Shown piece by piece: positions 27,590-35,687 of a DNA stretch of 43,885 bases (positions within the stretch are counted from its first letter, which is position 1; each line of letters begins with the position of its first letter). This DNA is from an uncultured Planctomycetaceae bacterium (GTDB taxonomy: Bacteria > Planctomycetota > Planctomycetia > Planctomycetales > Planctomycetaceae): the NCBI GenBank assembly GCA_913031625.1, contig CAJWGB010000016.1, positions 1 to 43,885 of the forward strand. Reading direction: 5' to 3'. The position numbers and the translations under genes are program-made. Under the pieces are notes generated by a model. That model saw only the letters and a program-made list of their open reading frames with translations. It had not been told where the DNA came from and did no database searches.

Positions 27590-28993
27590 ATGACATACAG
27601 ACTCTCGATCCTCGTTATGTTACTGATGACCAACCTCTCAGCAGACGATGTGGTTTGGTTTCGGCATGATCACGGAGTTGTTGACGGAGCCCCCTTGCCA
27701 TCAACATTTGACAGCGAAGAGCTGGTCTGGCGGACGCCACTCGTTTCCGGAATCTCCTCGCCGTGTGTTCATGGGGATCGCATCTTCCTTTCCACGTTCA
27801 GGAAAGACTCCGAAGAACTCGCTACTGTCTGTCTGGACCGCAAAACAGGACGACTCCTGTGGTCAAAGAAGGCGCCTGCTGAGCAGATCGAACCCGTGCA
27901 TCCGGTTGGAAGCCCGGCCGCAAGTACGCCTGCATGCGACGGAAAGCATGTGTATTCATTTTTCGGCAGCTACGGACTGCTTTGCTACACAGTTAACGGA
28001 GAACTCGTCTGGAAGAAGCCAATGGGACCGTTTCAGGATGAGTTCGGTGCCGGCAGTTCACCGATTCTTGTCGACGACATGGTGATCCTGAATGAAGATC
28101 ACGACACCAACTGTTTTCTGATCGCTCTTGATAAGGAGACAGGGGACACTCGCTGGAGAATCACGCGTGACGGATTCACTCGCAGCTATTCGACCCCAAT
28201 CCTCGTTGAAAAGGACAATCAGCGGTCCCTGGTGGTCGCCGGATCACTGCGTCTTACAGGTTACGACGTCGCGACAGGCAACGTGCAGTGGTGGGTCCGT
28301 GGGCTGTCACGGATCGTCGACCCGACGCCGGTCCTTGCGAATGGACGCATCTTCATTGCGACTCAAACGGCTGGTGGAGACGCTACCAACCGAATCTCTA
28401 TGGAGCCGTTCGACGAAGCATTAACGACGTACGACAGGAATAGCGACAGCCATGTTGGAAAGGACGAACTTCCGGAAGGCCCGGTCCTGACACGTTTCTT
28501 TCGAATCGACCTGGACCAGGACCAGAAACTCAGCCGCTCTGAATGGGACTATCACACAAAGGTCTTTGAGCTCGCCCAGAATCAGGCACTCTCCATTAAG
28601 CCCGGCGGAACGGGAGACATCACTGAATCCGGTATCACATGGAAGTATCGCAAAGGCCTGCCCACCGTACCCAGTTCGGTGGTTTACAGGGATGTAATGT
28701 ACATGGTGAAAGACAGCGGCATCGTCACGTCGCTGGACGCCAGTAACGGGGAACTGCTGCAGCAGGGACGTTCTCGCGGACGTGGCAACTACTATGCATC
28801 CCTGATGGCTGGTGACGGAAAGGTCTTTCTGGCCAGTGAGCGAGGCGTCATAACAGTGCTGGAAGCAGGACGAAAATGGTCCGTCCTCGGTTCCCATGAT
28901 TTCAAGGAACGAATCCTCGCCACTCCCGCCATCCGCGACGGCCGAATCTATGTGCGAACAGACGCTGCTCTCTATTGTTTCCAGACAAAGTAG
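27590..28993 (+). CDS. Secreted PQQ-like beta-propeller protein with inserted EF-hands
   Basis: This is a 467-residue protein with a short signal peptide (about 1-19, ending NLSADD). PQQ/BamB-type propeller blades are recognisable from repeated strands: ...VCLDRKTGRLLWSKKAP, YTVNGELVWKKPMG, LDKETGDTRWRI, YDVATGNVQWWV and VTSLDASNGELL. Between blades lies an insert with two EF-hand calcium loops: DRNSDSHVGKDE (282-293) and DLDQDQKLSRSE (307-318). Fusion of propeller and EF-hand or dockerin-like elements is frequent in planctomycetes. The role is probably protein binding or scaffolding outside the cytoplasm. No residues of a PQQ-dependent dehydrogenase active site were seen. It lies 65 bases after the ceramidase-like gene on the same strand. 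Confidence 0.88.
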   Translation: MTYRLSILVMLLMTNLSADDVVWFRHDHGVVDGAPLPSTFDSEELVWRTPLVSGISSPCVHGDRIFLSTFRKDSEELATVCLDRKTGRLLWSKKAPAEQIEPVHPVGSPAASTPACDGKHVYSFFGSYGLLCYTVNGELVWKKPMGPFQDEFGAGSSPILVDDMVILNEDHDTNCFLIALDKETGDTRWRITRDGFTRSYSTPILVEKDNQRSLVVAGSLRLTGYDVATGNVQWWVRGLSRIVDPTPVLANGRIFIATQTAGGDATNRISMEPFDEALTTYDRNSDSHVGKDELPEGPVLTRFFRIDLDQDQKLSRSEWDYHTKVFELAQNQALSIKPGGTGDITESGITWKYRKGLPTVPSSVVYRDVMYMVKDSGIVTSLDASNGELLQQGRSRGRGNYYASLMAGDGKVFLASERGVITVLEAGRKWSVLGSHDFKERILATPAIRDGRIYVRTDAALYCFQTK

Positions 28994-28995
28994 AC

Positions 28996-29020
28996 CGCGT
29001 CGAGCACAGCGAGGGTCGGC
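28996..29020 (-). repeat. Dispersed intergenic element, copy 2
   Basis: On the minus strand this reads GCCGACC, the core CTCGCTGTGCTC, then GACGCG. It starts 3 bases after the stop codon of the propeller gene, in the gap between convergent genes. It shares the core CTCGCTnTGCTC with the elements at 21,093 and 33,644. Confidence 0.45.
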
Positions 29021-29105
29021 ATCGCGCACGAGTGATCACGCGACAATCGGTTGTCCGCGGGCGCAGTCCACGACATCAGGCATTCCGCAGGCCAACGTCG
29101 ACTCA

Positions 29106-30059
29106 TCATTCCTCAGGCGAATCGCCCACGTGACCAATCGGCGGAAATCCGTGCTGATCACGATGGTATCCCGAATCATAAAACTGAGTGCTCTTGTAAA
29201 CTTCAAATCGGCCGTCACCTGCTACAGGGCGAACGCGTTCCAATAACTCTTTCTGTTCCTCAGCGGTCATAGGGGTGAAGTTTCGTGCGATCTCCAGGTC
29301 CTGGTTCAAATCCTGCTCCGACTCCATGCCCGTCACCAGCACGCTTATCTCCTGCGACATGGAGTAACGTCTGCATTCCTGTGCGGTCAGGCCGGCACCA
29401 AGAACGGTCTGACCTCCGCCGCCAAGGCTCTTCATTCCGATACAGCCGATCTGCCGGCGCGTCAGCTCCGGCATGACTTCATCCAGAAAACTTCGGTAGT
29501 GACGGTCCATCACCGAGACGGGCATCTGAACAGTGTCCCAGTCAAAGTCCACATCCAGCATGCGACGAAAGATATGGGGACTCTTGTGCCCGGTAAATCC
29601 AATGAAGCGAATCTTTCCCGCCTGCTTTGCTTTGACGGCAGCGTCGATGGCTCCGTCCGGCCCAAACAGCCATTGCGGGTCGTTGTCATAATTAACTTCA
29701 TGAAACTGCCAGACATCGATGACATCAGTCCTGAGCCGGGTAAGAGACTCATCCAGCTGGGCAGCGGCCGTCTTCGCATCACGTGCACAGACTTTGGTCA
29801 TCAGCACAACTTTGTCACGTCGCCCCTCCAGTGCCATGCCCATGCGAACTTCCGACTCACCGTCATGGTATTCCCATGCGTTGTCCATGAACGAAATGCC
29901 CTGATCGATGCCGCTCTGGATCAGCCGGACAGCCTCCTGCTGCGGAATCGCCGCGCGGCCAATGTGACCACCGCCAAGGCCAAGGATCGACACTGACACT
30001 CCAGTCCTGCCCAGCGGACGTATGGGAATGCCTCCGCTGTTTTTCTCAAGGTCTGACAT
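29106..30059 (-). CDS. Aldo/keto reductase
   Basis: This 317-residue NADPH-type aldo/keto reductase of the TIM-barrel superfamily starts at ATG 30059 (MSDLEKNSGG), because AGGAG lies 6 bases upstream. An in-frame ATG six codons earlier would place this site inside the gene. The catalytic tetrad is visible: D59 and Y64 (FMDNAWEYHDGE), K89 (LMTKV) and H120 (WQFHE). The N-terminus RPLGRTGVSVSILGLGG is typical. A C-terminal tail rich in aromatic residues and His follows the barrel. The substrate is unknown. It is convergent with the propeller gene, and separated from the sensor operon upstream by an intrinsic terminator. Confidence 0.92.
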   Translation of the reverse strand: MSDLEKNSGGIPIRPLGRTGVSVSILGLGGGHIGRAAIPQQEAVRLIQSGIDQGISFMDNAWEYHDGESEVRMGMALEGRRDKVVLMTKVCARDAKTAAAQLDESLTRLRTDVIDVWQFHEVNYDNDPQWLFGPDGAIDAAVKAKQAGKIRFIGFTGHKSPHIFRRMLDVDFDWDTVQMPVSVMDRHYRSFLDEVMPELTRRQIGCIGMKSLGGGGQTVLGAGLTAQECRRYSMSQEISVLVTGMESEQDLNQDLEIARNFTPMTAEEQKELLERVRPVAGDGRFEVYKSTQFYDSGYHRDQHGFPPIGHVGDSPEE

Positions 30060-30221
30060 CTCACGCTCCTGATTCAAATCACAACTCTGGTTAGGTTATG
30101 AAAACAGGACACGAAATCGCCAGCAAGCTATGTCGTTGAGTCCGGTCGGGAGATCATCACGAGCCGCAGATCGGACCTGCACGGCTGGTCTCGCTGGCCT
30201 CGTCCGATCCAAGCCCTCAGG

Positions 30222-30251
30222 AAAGAAAAGAGGCAGGCACCATTGCCTGCC
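30222..30251 (-). terminator. Intrinsic terminator after the M56-DUF1559 gene
   Basis: On the minus strand the perfect 8-bp stem GGCAGGCA/TGCCTGCC (30,232-30,239 and 30,244-30,251) has a 4-base loop and is followed by TCTTTTCTTT. It lies 31 bases past the M56-DUF1559 stop codon. Confidence 0.8.
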
Positions 30252-30281
30252 CCAGTTCTTAGCACCAAGTATTTAACCGAG

Positions 30282-32972
30282 TTACAGCTTCTGGCGATCG
30301 ATCGGGTTTCCGTCATCCTTACGGAACAGATTTCGAAGGACTTCTTCGTCCACAGCCTCTGAAATGAACCGAACAGAGCCGTCCCCAAGTCCGGAGTTCC
30401 AGCCATTCGGCAGATAGCCACCCAGCTTCGGTAAATCACCATCATCTGCGTACGGAATGTCTTCAGGCTTAGTCCATGGAATGTCACGTTTGGCTTCCAC
30501 GATGACAATTGTATTGGCCGTACCATCCGTAAACTCGCGCAGTTTCTCACCTTCACCGGGCGTGTTGCCCAGCCCGGTCTGCCTGCCAACCAGCCCGAAA
30601 TAGGATGCGTTTTGCGATCCCTTTTCTGATGGGAACTGATAGACGGGAGGAACCTGGGCCAGCACCTTCTTATTGGCTTCGCTGTCCCACGGCTCATCAA
30701 ATCTGTATTGCCTGTAGAGCGCCTGCTGTTCGATGAAGGGCAGAATCGCAACCCGCCAGCTGTACTTCGTCTTGCCGTCCGGTCCGAGCAAAACTGCTGG
30801 AGGAAATGCCCGGTACGCGTCGTGATAATTGTGAAGCGCCAGCATGATCTGTTTAATATTGTTGGCAGACTGTGAACGCATTGCGGCCTCACGAGCAGTC
30901 TTTACTGCCGGCAGCAGCAGTCCAGTCAAAGTCGCAACACCGAGCCCATCTGCACCCAGGGTGACACTGGCTATGGTTCCATCCTGAGTCACTTTTGTGG
31001 TCTCCAGCGCCTGCTGTGTCAGCATGATGCTCTTTTGGATCAGTGTTTGAGCTTCTTTCGGAGCCTGAGCCACCGCCTGCTGACTGCCTGCCAACAACCC
31101 TTTGGCGACAGGAAGCAGATTCTTCACCGTCTGGGCAATCTCCGCAGCGCTGTCTTCGTTGGCGGCGTGGCCTTCCAGAACCAGATCCAACGAGTCTCGC
31201 ACCGCTGCACGAAGGATGAACATCTCTGTGTTCTGCCAGAGCGGACGCATCATGCCGAGCATTGGATTCGGCGTGCGAGTGAAATCCCGCTCAATCTCCG
31301 GACGAATAAAACTCACATCCATGGCCACGAGTGCCTGCCCGGTTCGAGCCGCATCAAGGCTGCCGATCCATTCCGGCTGCTTCCTGGACTTGACGACCCG
31401 CACAACATCACGGAACTGCCCCGAGACAAAAGTCCGGTCGTCAACCATATGCACGACGGATACCCGATCCGTTTCCGACGGGTCGAACTGAGCAAGCACA
31501 GCGACGCCATCAACGCTAAAGTCGTCCACTTCACCACCCACCTGCCACGAAGCATACTTGCTGGCGTTCGGTGCTTTCCTGAAGCGGAATTCCAGCACTG
31601 GCTGACTCATCCGACCTTCACGATCTGCCATGGGAATCCCCATTACAAGGACCTGATCGAGGTCACTCAGAGCAAAGCCCGCATCGTTCATCTGCTCCTG
31701 AAGGAGTTCCACAACCGGTTTCAGGTCCTTCCGGGCGATCAGTTCGGCAGGACGAACACCAAACAGAAGACGTGTGTCTCGCGCCACGCCTTCAAGATTA
31801 AACAGGGCTTCATCAACTGAAGCCGGACGAGGGTCCGGAGCAGGCTCGGCAGCAGCGACCTGAGCATCCGGTCGGCGAATGCCGGCCACAAACAATGCGG
31901 TCACCAGCGTGGCCACAACAATCATTCGACGACGCCAGGCAGAAAACACCTCTACCCCGCCTCGCGGTTCTTTTAACATCTCAATTCTCCTCAGTAAGGT
32001 TCCCCGAGTGGGAAGGAAAGCCCGAGCCGGCCAGGCAACAGATGTGGTCGGCTGACGAATGGCCAGTTCGGCCAGGTGAATAAGATAAGACTGCGGACCT
32101 CCGGTCGCCTGAGCGGCAAGCGCATCCGCTTCCAGCTCCTGATCCAGACCCAGTCGTCTGACCATCCAGTGCACCAGCGGATGGTAGTAGTGAATCAATA
32201 ATCCCAGCTGAGCCAGCAGCCAGGCGAATGAATCTCCGGACCGAATATGAGCAATCTCATGGGCCAGCACCGTTCGCAGCTCATCGTCTGTCCACTCACG
32301 CCATGTGGCAGGCAGAAGAATCACAGGACGAAAGATGCCCAGTGTCGCTGCTGAAGAAAGCTCCGTTGACTCACGCAGCTCAATCCGGGAAGGACAACTC
32401 ATTTGAGCCTGCAGGATTTCCAGTTCCTGCTGCAGTCCAGCGTCATGGACGACGACACTGCGACGGACTGACCGCTTCACCGAGAGCCAGCCAAACAACA
32501 GTCGTAGCGTCCCTGTGCCTGCTGCGACGAGAAAGATGATTGCAAACCAGCCGGTCCACCGAAGTCCGGGTGTTCGTTCACCTGGTGCAGAGGCGGCCGG
32601 TGGATCGAGGTCTCGCCCAAGGCCGTTCATGAACCCCGTGACGGCGTCCGACCAGGGTGATTCGAACTCAACGTCCGATTGCCCGGCGGTCTGTGGCGCG
32701 TCGATTGACGCTGCAGACCGCGGTCGATCGGTTGCGTTTGCTGCAGCTGTGTCAGTGACCGAAACAGCGTCCTCGCCGGAAGACTCAAAATCCCAGCGAG
32801 GCCACGGGCTGATCAGAGCAATGGTCAATGCCAGAACAGTAACAATGCCAATGAATGACGGCGAGTGGTTGCGACGACGAGTTCTCAGGACAGCGTCTGC
32901 AATCAGAACAACCGCAGAGACGACTGTGACACGTCCGGCCAACCAGATCAGGGTAACTCCAAGATCGTTCAT
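30282..32972 (-). CDS. M56 (BlaR1/MecR1-type) peptidase fused to a DUF1559 domain
   Basis: This 896-residue membrane protein resembles BlaR1-type sensors, which on a signal cut or trigger loss of a BlaI repressor. Membrane segments lie near 5-26, 40-57, 142-162 and 350-366. The zinc motif HEIAH (238-242) with ELEADALA (279-286) sits between them. Instead of a penicillin-binding sensor, the extracellular part has a domain of about 300 residues (380-680) with no family I know. It ends in a DUF1559 (SBP_bac_10) domain (about 683-896): LPAVKTAREAAMRSQSANN, HNYHDAYRAFPPA and LGDGSVRFIS. DUF1559 normally follows a pilin-like N-terminus, which is missing here. The start overlaps the stop of the blaI-like gene by ATGA, so they form one operon ending at the terminator near 30,240. 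Confidence 0.9.
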   Translation of the reverse strand: MNDLGVTLIWLAGRVTVVSAVVLIADAVLRTRRRNHSPSFIGIVTVLALTIALISPWPRWDFESSGEDAVSVTDTAAANATDRPRSAASIDAPQTAGQSDVEFESPWSDAVTGFMNGLGRDLDPPAASAPGERTPGLRWTGWFAIIFLVAAGTGTLRLLFGWLSVKRSVRRSVVVHDAGLQQELEILQAQMSCPSRIELRESTELSSAATLGIFRPVILLPATWREWTDDELRTVLAHEIAHIRSGDSFAWLLAQLGLLIHYYHPLVHWMVRRLGLDQELEADALAAQATGGPQSYLIHLAELAIRQPTTSVAWPARAFLPTRGTLLRRIEMLKEPRGGVEVFSAWRRRMIVVATLVTALFVAGIRRPDAQVAAAEPAPDPRPASVDEALFNLEGVARDTRLLFGVRPAELIARKDLKPVVELLQEQMNDAGFALSDLDQVLVMGIPMADREGRMSQPVLEFRFRKAPNASKYASWQVGGEVDDFSVDGVAVLAQFDPSETDRVSVVHMVDDRTFVSGQFRDVVRVVKSRKQPEWIGSLDAARTGQALVAMDVSFIRPEIERDFTRTPNPMLGMMRPLWQNTEMFILRAAVRDSLDLVLEGHAANEDSAAEIAQTVKNLLPVAKGLLAGSQQAVAQAPKEAQTLIQKSIMLTQQALETTKVTQDGTIASVTLGADGLGVATLTGLLLPAVKTAREAAMRSQSANNIKQIMLALHNYHDAYRAFPPAVLLGPDGKTKYSWRVAILPFIEQQALYRQYRFDEPWDSEANKKVLAQVPPVYQFPSEKGSQNASYFGLVGRQTGLGNTPGEGEKLREFTDGTANTIVIVEAKRDIPWTKPEDIPYADDGDLPKLGGYLPNGWNSGLGDGSVRFISEAVDEEVLRNLFRKDDGNPIDRQKL

Positions 32973-33352
32973 GCCTTCTTTTCCTGCAAAATGTCCTGCA
33001 ACGCCGACCGTTCTTTCTTCGTGATCTTCTGCTGTCCAAACAGACTCACCAGCAGCTTTTCACGCGATCCGTCGAAGACCTGCCTCAACAGCAGATCAAC
33101 AAGTCGCGAAGAAACCTCTTCGAACGACCGAATCGGCTGGTAGACAAAAGGCCGCTCTTCATTGGTTTGCTGCAGAAAGCCCTTCTCCGTCAGAATTCGG
33201 ATCAGAGTCGCCACCGTCGTGTATGCAAGGTCAGTTCCCCGATCCTGGAATCGGTCGCGAACCTGCTGAGCCGTCATGGGACCTTCGTCCCAGAAAACTC
33301 GCATGATTTCCAGCTCACGCTCTGTCAGCTCGGCTGCTTTTGGTCTGGCCAT
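32969..33352 (-). CDS. BlaI/MecI/CopY-family transcriptional repressor
   Basis: This 127-residue winged-helix repressor has the family layout. The N-terminal DNA-binding domain is LTERELEIMRVFWDEGPMTAQQV, followed by the recognition region LAYTTVATLIRILTEKGFL and the wing ERPFVYQP. The C-terminal helices (about 75-127) would dimerise and carry the proteolysis site. Start ATG 33352 has AGGAG with a 7-base spacer. The coupled downstream M56 peptidase is the expected sensor-protease partner. The pair probably controls its own promoter through the dyad near 33,401. The signal is unlikely to be beta-lactam, because the sensor lacks a penicillin-binding domain. Confidence 0.93.
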   Translation of the reverse strand: MARPKAAELTERELEIMRVFWDEGPMTAQQVRDRFQDRGTDLAYTTVATLIRILTEKGFLQQTNEERPFVYQPIRSFEEVSSRLVDLLLRQVFDGSREKLLVSLFGQQKITKKERSALQDILQEKKA

Positions 33353-33400
33353 ACTTCAGCTCCTGTGGGTCGTCAGATACAGAATTCGTTACCAGCACCA

Positions 33401-33415
33401 ATTTGTTTGACTAAT
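33401..33415. promoter_or_regulatory. Candidate operator dyad of the BlaI-like repressor
   Basis: ATTTGTTTGACTAAT is an imperfect palindrome (ATTnGTnnnACnAAT, 10 of 14 non-central positions symmetric) 48 bases upstream of the repressor start in a strikingly AT-rich stretch. A possible minus-strand promoter, TTGGTG-16 bp-TATCTG, lies just downstream. BlaI-family proteins bind such short dyads at their own promoters. The site is inferred from symmetry and position only. Confidence 0.4.
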
Positions 33416-33643
33416 TCTGAAAAACCAAATTTGATTTTTTAGATTTTAATCAGGGTCGATGCTGGGGTCCGGTCATCAAGCGGGAAATTGCGGAATCTTC
33501 CTGACACGGATCTGTTTGAACTCCCGCACAATTGGGCAGATCTCCCCTGGCGAGGACCCGATCGGCTGACTAAAGAAGCCGTATGAAGGCAATCTTTATC
33601 CCGATCCACATTGCTCGGCGGGCACGGCATCCAGGCAGACGAA
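33416..33643. other. Remainder of the repressor-mlaD intergenic region
   Basis: The region from 33,353 to 33,705 has no gene. Apart from the dyad (33,401) and the dispersed element (33,644), it holds an AT-rich stretch to about 33,450 with near-direct repeats of CAAATTTGG/CAAATTGG, probably part of the repressor promoter. Featureless sequence follows. Confidence 0.4.
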
Positions 33644-33671
33644 GCCCGGGCTCGCTCTGCTCGGCCCGGCC
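33644..33671 (+). repeat. Dispersed intergenic element, copy 3
   Basis: This reads GCCCGGG, core CTCGCTCTGCTC, then GGCCCGGCC. The ends CCGGGC/GCCCGG pair to give a 6-bp stem. It lies 34 bases past the mlaD stop codon and shares its core with the copies at 21,093 and 28,996. Confidence 0.45.
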
Positions 33672-33705
33672 TGCGGGGTGAGCCGCAGAACGATACTGGC
33701 AGCGG

Positions 33706-34830
33706 CTATTCTTTTGGGCGTTCGAATGATGCCGGTCGAACGTCGCCGTCCTTCAAGCCGTCACTGCCTCGGACGATGCCCCGGACACCCAGCAGCTCCG
33801 GATGGCGGGCAACCTTATCACTAAACACCTGCAGGTCTCGCACCACAGGCCTGAGATTCTGCAGCAGTGATGCGAGCGAAGCAGATGTCGAATTGAGATT
33901 GCGATACATGGTTGGATCGGTCGCCAGCCGTTTGAGCGAACCATCGTTTTCGTTCATCAGCCGCGACACTTCCGCAAGGTCCGCTGTGATTGTCTCGATG
34001 TTGGCCAGCGACTTATTCAAACGAGCAACCATCTGCGGGCTCTGATTTGCAAGAGGCTCTGTTGCGATATTGAGATTGGCAACCGTGGAATCGACTTCGC
34101 GAATGACTCCGTTGACAGCTTTGAGCGTGCCACGCGTCTCATTTAGTAACTCCGGCAGCGCCTCAAGCGTTGCCTGAAGATGTTTCTGATACCGGGGATC
34201 TGAAATGAGGGAACCGGCCGAGGCCAGAGTTTCTTCCGCGGCCCGCATTGTCTTTGTGAACTGCTCCAGCGCCTGAGCCGAACGCTGCATTGTGGAGACT
34301 CCGTCCGGACCAGTCGATTCCAGCATCTGATTCAGGTTGTGCCCCAGACGACTCCATTGCTGCCCCGTACTCTCAAACGAAGCCAGCGTGGTATCCAGTC
34401 GACGCTCGACTCGATTCACGACAGCCATGGGATCAGCCGCCGCACGACCCGCGATGCGATCGCCCTCCTTGATCGGTTCCCCTTCTGTTCCGGGGATAAT
34501 CTGAATGGCAGCGTCGCCCAGCAGCGACTGCTGAACCTGAGCTGTGGAATCATTCTTAAACGAAAACTCGTGATCAATGCGAACCGAGACCAGAACTCCA
34601 CGCCCATCAGCAATCAACTGAGTCGATTCCACCTGACCGATTCGAATGCCGCTCATCTGCACCGAAGATTGTGGCATCACTCCGGAAGCACTCGTCATCA
34701 CGATGCCGATGCGCGTCCCTGATCGCAGGCTGTTTCCGATTTCGCCAAACTTGAATACCATGATGACAGCCGCACTAACGGCGGCGATAGCCATCAGGCC
34801 GACGCGAAATTCCTGTGTTCGATCATTCAT
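33706..34830 (-). CDS. mlaD: MlaD-family (MCE domain) lipid transport protein
   Basis: This is the substrate-binding MCE subunit of an Mla-type phospholipid transporter. The 374-residue protein has one N-terminal membrane anchor (about 10-27), then an MCE domain (about 37-125) with the typical SGVMPQSSVQMSGIRIGQVE and LLGDAAIQIIPG. A long helical region follows (about 135-345) with many Leu/Ala/Asn heptads, which can form a needle or tunnel as in related multi-domain MCE proteins. Start ATG 34830 has AAGG about 8 bases upstream. It is last in the mlaE-mlaF-mlaD operon, 56 bases after mlaF. Confidence 0.9.
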   Translation of the reverse strand: MNDRTQEFRVGLMAIAAVSAAVIMVFKFGEIGNSLRSGTRIGIVMTSASGVMPQSSVQMSGIRIGQVESTQLIADGRGVLVSVRIDHEFSFKNDSTAQVQQSLLGDAAIQIIPGTEGEPIKEGDRIAGRAAADPMAVVNRVERRLDTTLASFESTGQQWSRLGHNLNQMLESTGPDGVSTMQRSAQALEQFTKTMRAAEETLASAGSLISDPRYQKHLQATLEALPELLNETRGTLKAVNGVIREVDSTVANLNIATEPLANQSPQMVARLNKSLANIETITADLAEVSRLMNENDGSLKRLATDPTMYRNLNSTSASLASLLQNLRPVVRDLQVFSDKVARHPELLGVRGIVRGSDGLKDGDVRPASFERPKE

Positions 34831-34886
34831 GATTGTGCCTTAGGAGATTCCATTCTCCCGATCCGTTCCCGGACCGTAATTCGCCG

Positions 34887-35687
34887 TCATGCGGCCAGTA
34901 AACCGGAAGTCAGCTCATCTCCGATGTATTCTCTGACCTTCGGATCGTTTGATTCTGCAAGCTCCGACGGTGATCCGTCGAAGATAACCTGCGACTCTGA
35001 GTCATCCAGTTTGGCCCGCGGATAAAACATGACCACGCGATCCGCCACACGTTGAACGGTCCTCAAATCATGAGTCACGATGATGCCCGTCACTCCTCGA
35101 GACTGTCTTACCGAATCAATCAGGTCATCAATACGTCTGCTGTTGACCGGATCGAGGCCGGTTGTTGGTTCGTCGTAGAACATCACATCGGGCCCCAGAG
35201 CCAGTGCTCTGGCGAGGCCAACGCGTTTCTGCATGCCTCCAGAGATCTCCGACGGGCGTTTGAAACGAATGTCGGCGGACAATCCAACCTCCGTGAGCCT
35301 GCCGATCACGGTCTGCTCGATCAGGTCTTCGTCTGTCTCCCCGGCATGGCGCAATCCAAAAGCCACGTTCTCGAAGATCGTGAGACTGTCGAACAGAGCA
35401 GCTCCCTGGAACAGATACCCAAGCCGCAGCCGATTGGCGAGGACCTGTTTGGGCTTCATTGAGCCAACATCCTGTCCAAACCATTTCAGCTCGCCGCTGG
35501 TCTGCGGAATCAACTGCATCATAACCTTCATGGTTACGCTTTTTCCGCAGCCACTCTCGCCAACAATCACGACCGTCTCGCCGGATGCGATCGACAGATC
35601 AACATCCCAGAGGACTTTCTGCGTTCCAAACACGCAGCTGATTCCGGACAGTTTCATTGCCGGAACAATGCTGGAGGACTGAGTCAT
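34887..35687 (-). CDS. mlaF: MlaF-type ABC transporter ATPase
   Basis: This is the ATPase subunit that powers MlaE-type lipid transport. It is a 266-residue protein from ATG 35687, whose first bases overlap the mlaE stop (ATGA). A frame extending 54 codons further upstream lies inside mlaE and looks nothing like the family. Motifs are Walker A GESGCGKS (about 43-50), Q-loop LFQGAALFDSLT, signature ISGGMQKR, Walker B VMFYDEPTTGLDP and switch HD in IIVTHDL. The segment GAALFDS...NVAF is typical of MlaF as opposed to other ABC ATPases. Confidence 0.93.
   Translation of the reverse strand: MTQSSSIVPAMKLSGISCVFGTQKVLWDVDLSIASGETVVIVGESGCGKSVTMKVMMQLIPQTSGELKWFGQDVGSMKPKQVLANRLRLGYLFQGAALFDSLTIFENVAFGLRHAGETDEDLIEQTVIGRLTEVGLSADIRFKRPSEISGGMQKRVGLARALALGPDVMFYDEPTTGLDPVNSRRIDDLIDSVRQSRGVTGIIVTHDLRTVQRVADRVVMFYPRAKLDDSESQVIFDGSPSELAESNDPKVREYIGDELTSGLLAA

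Noticed and set aside
30128-30892. 254-codon minus-strand frame overlapping the DUF1559 domain
   Set aside because: It lies in another frame of the same strand as the M56-DUF1559 gene and past its terminator. The DUF1559 frame has clear motifs.
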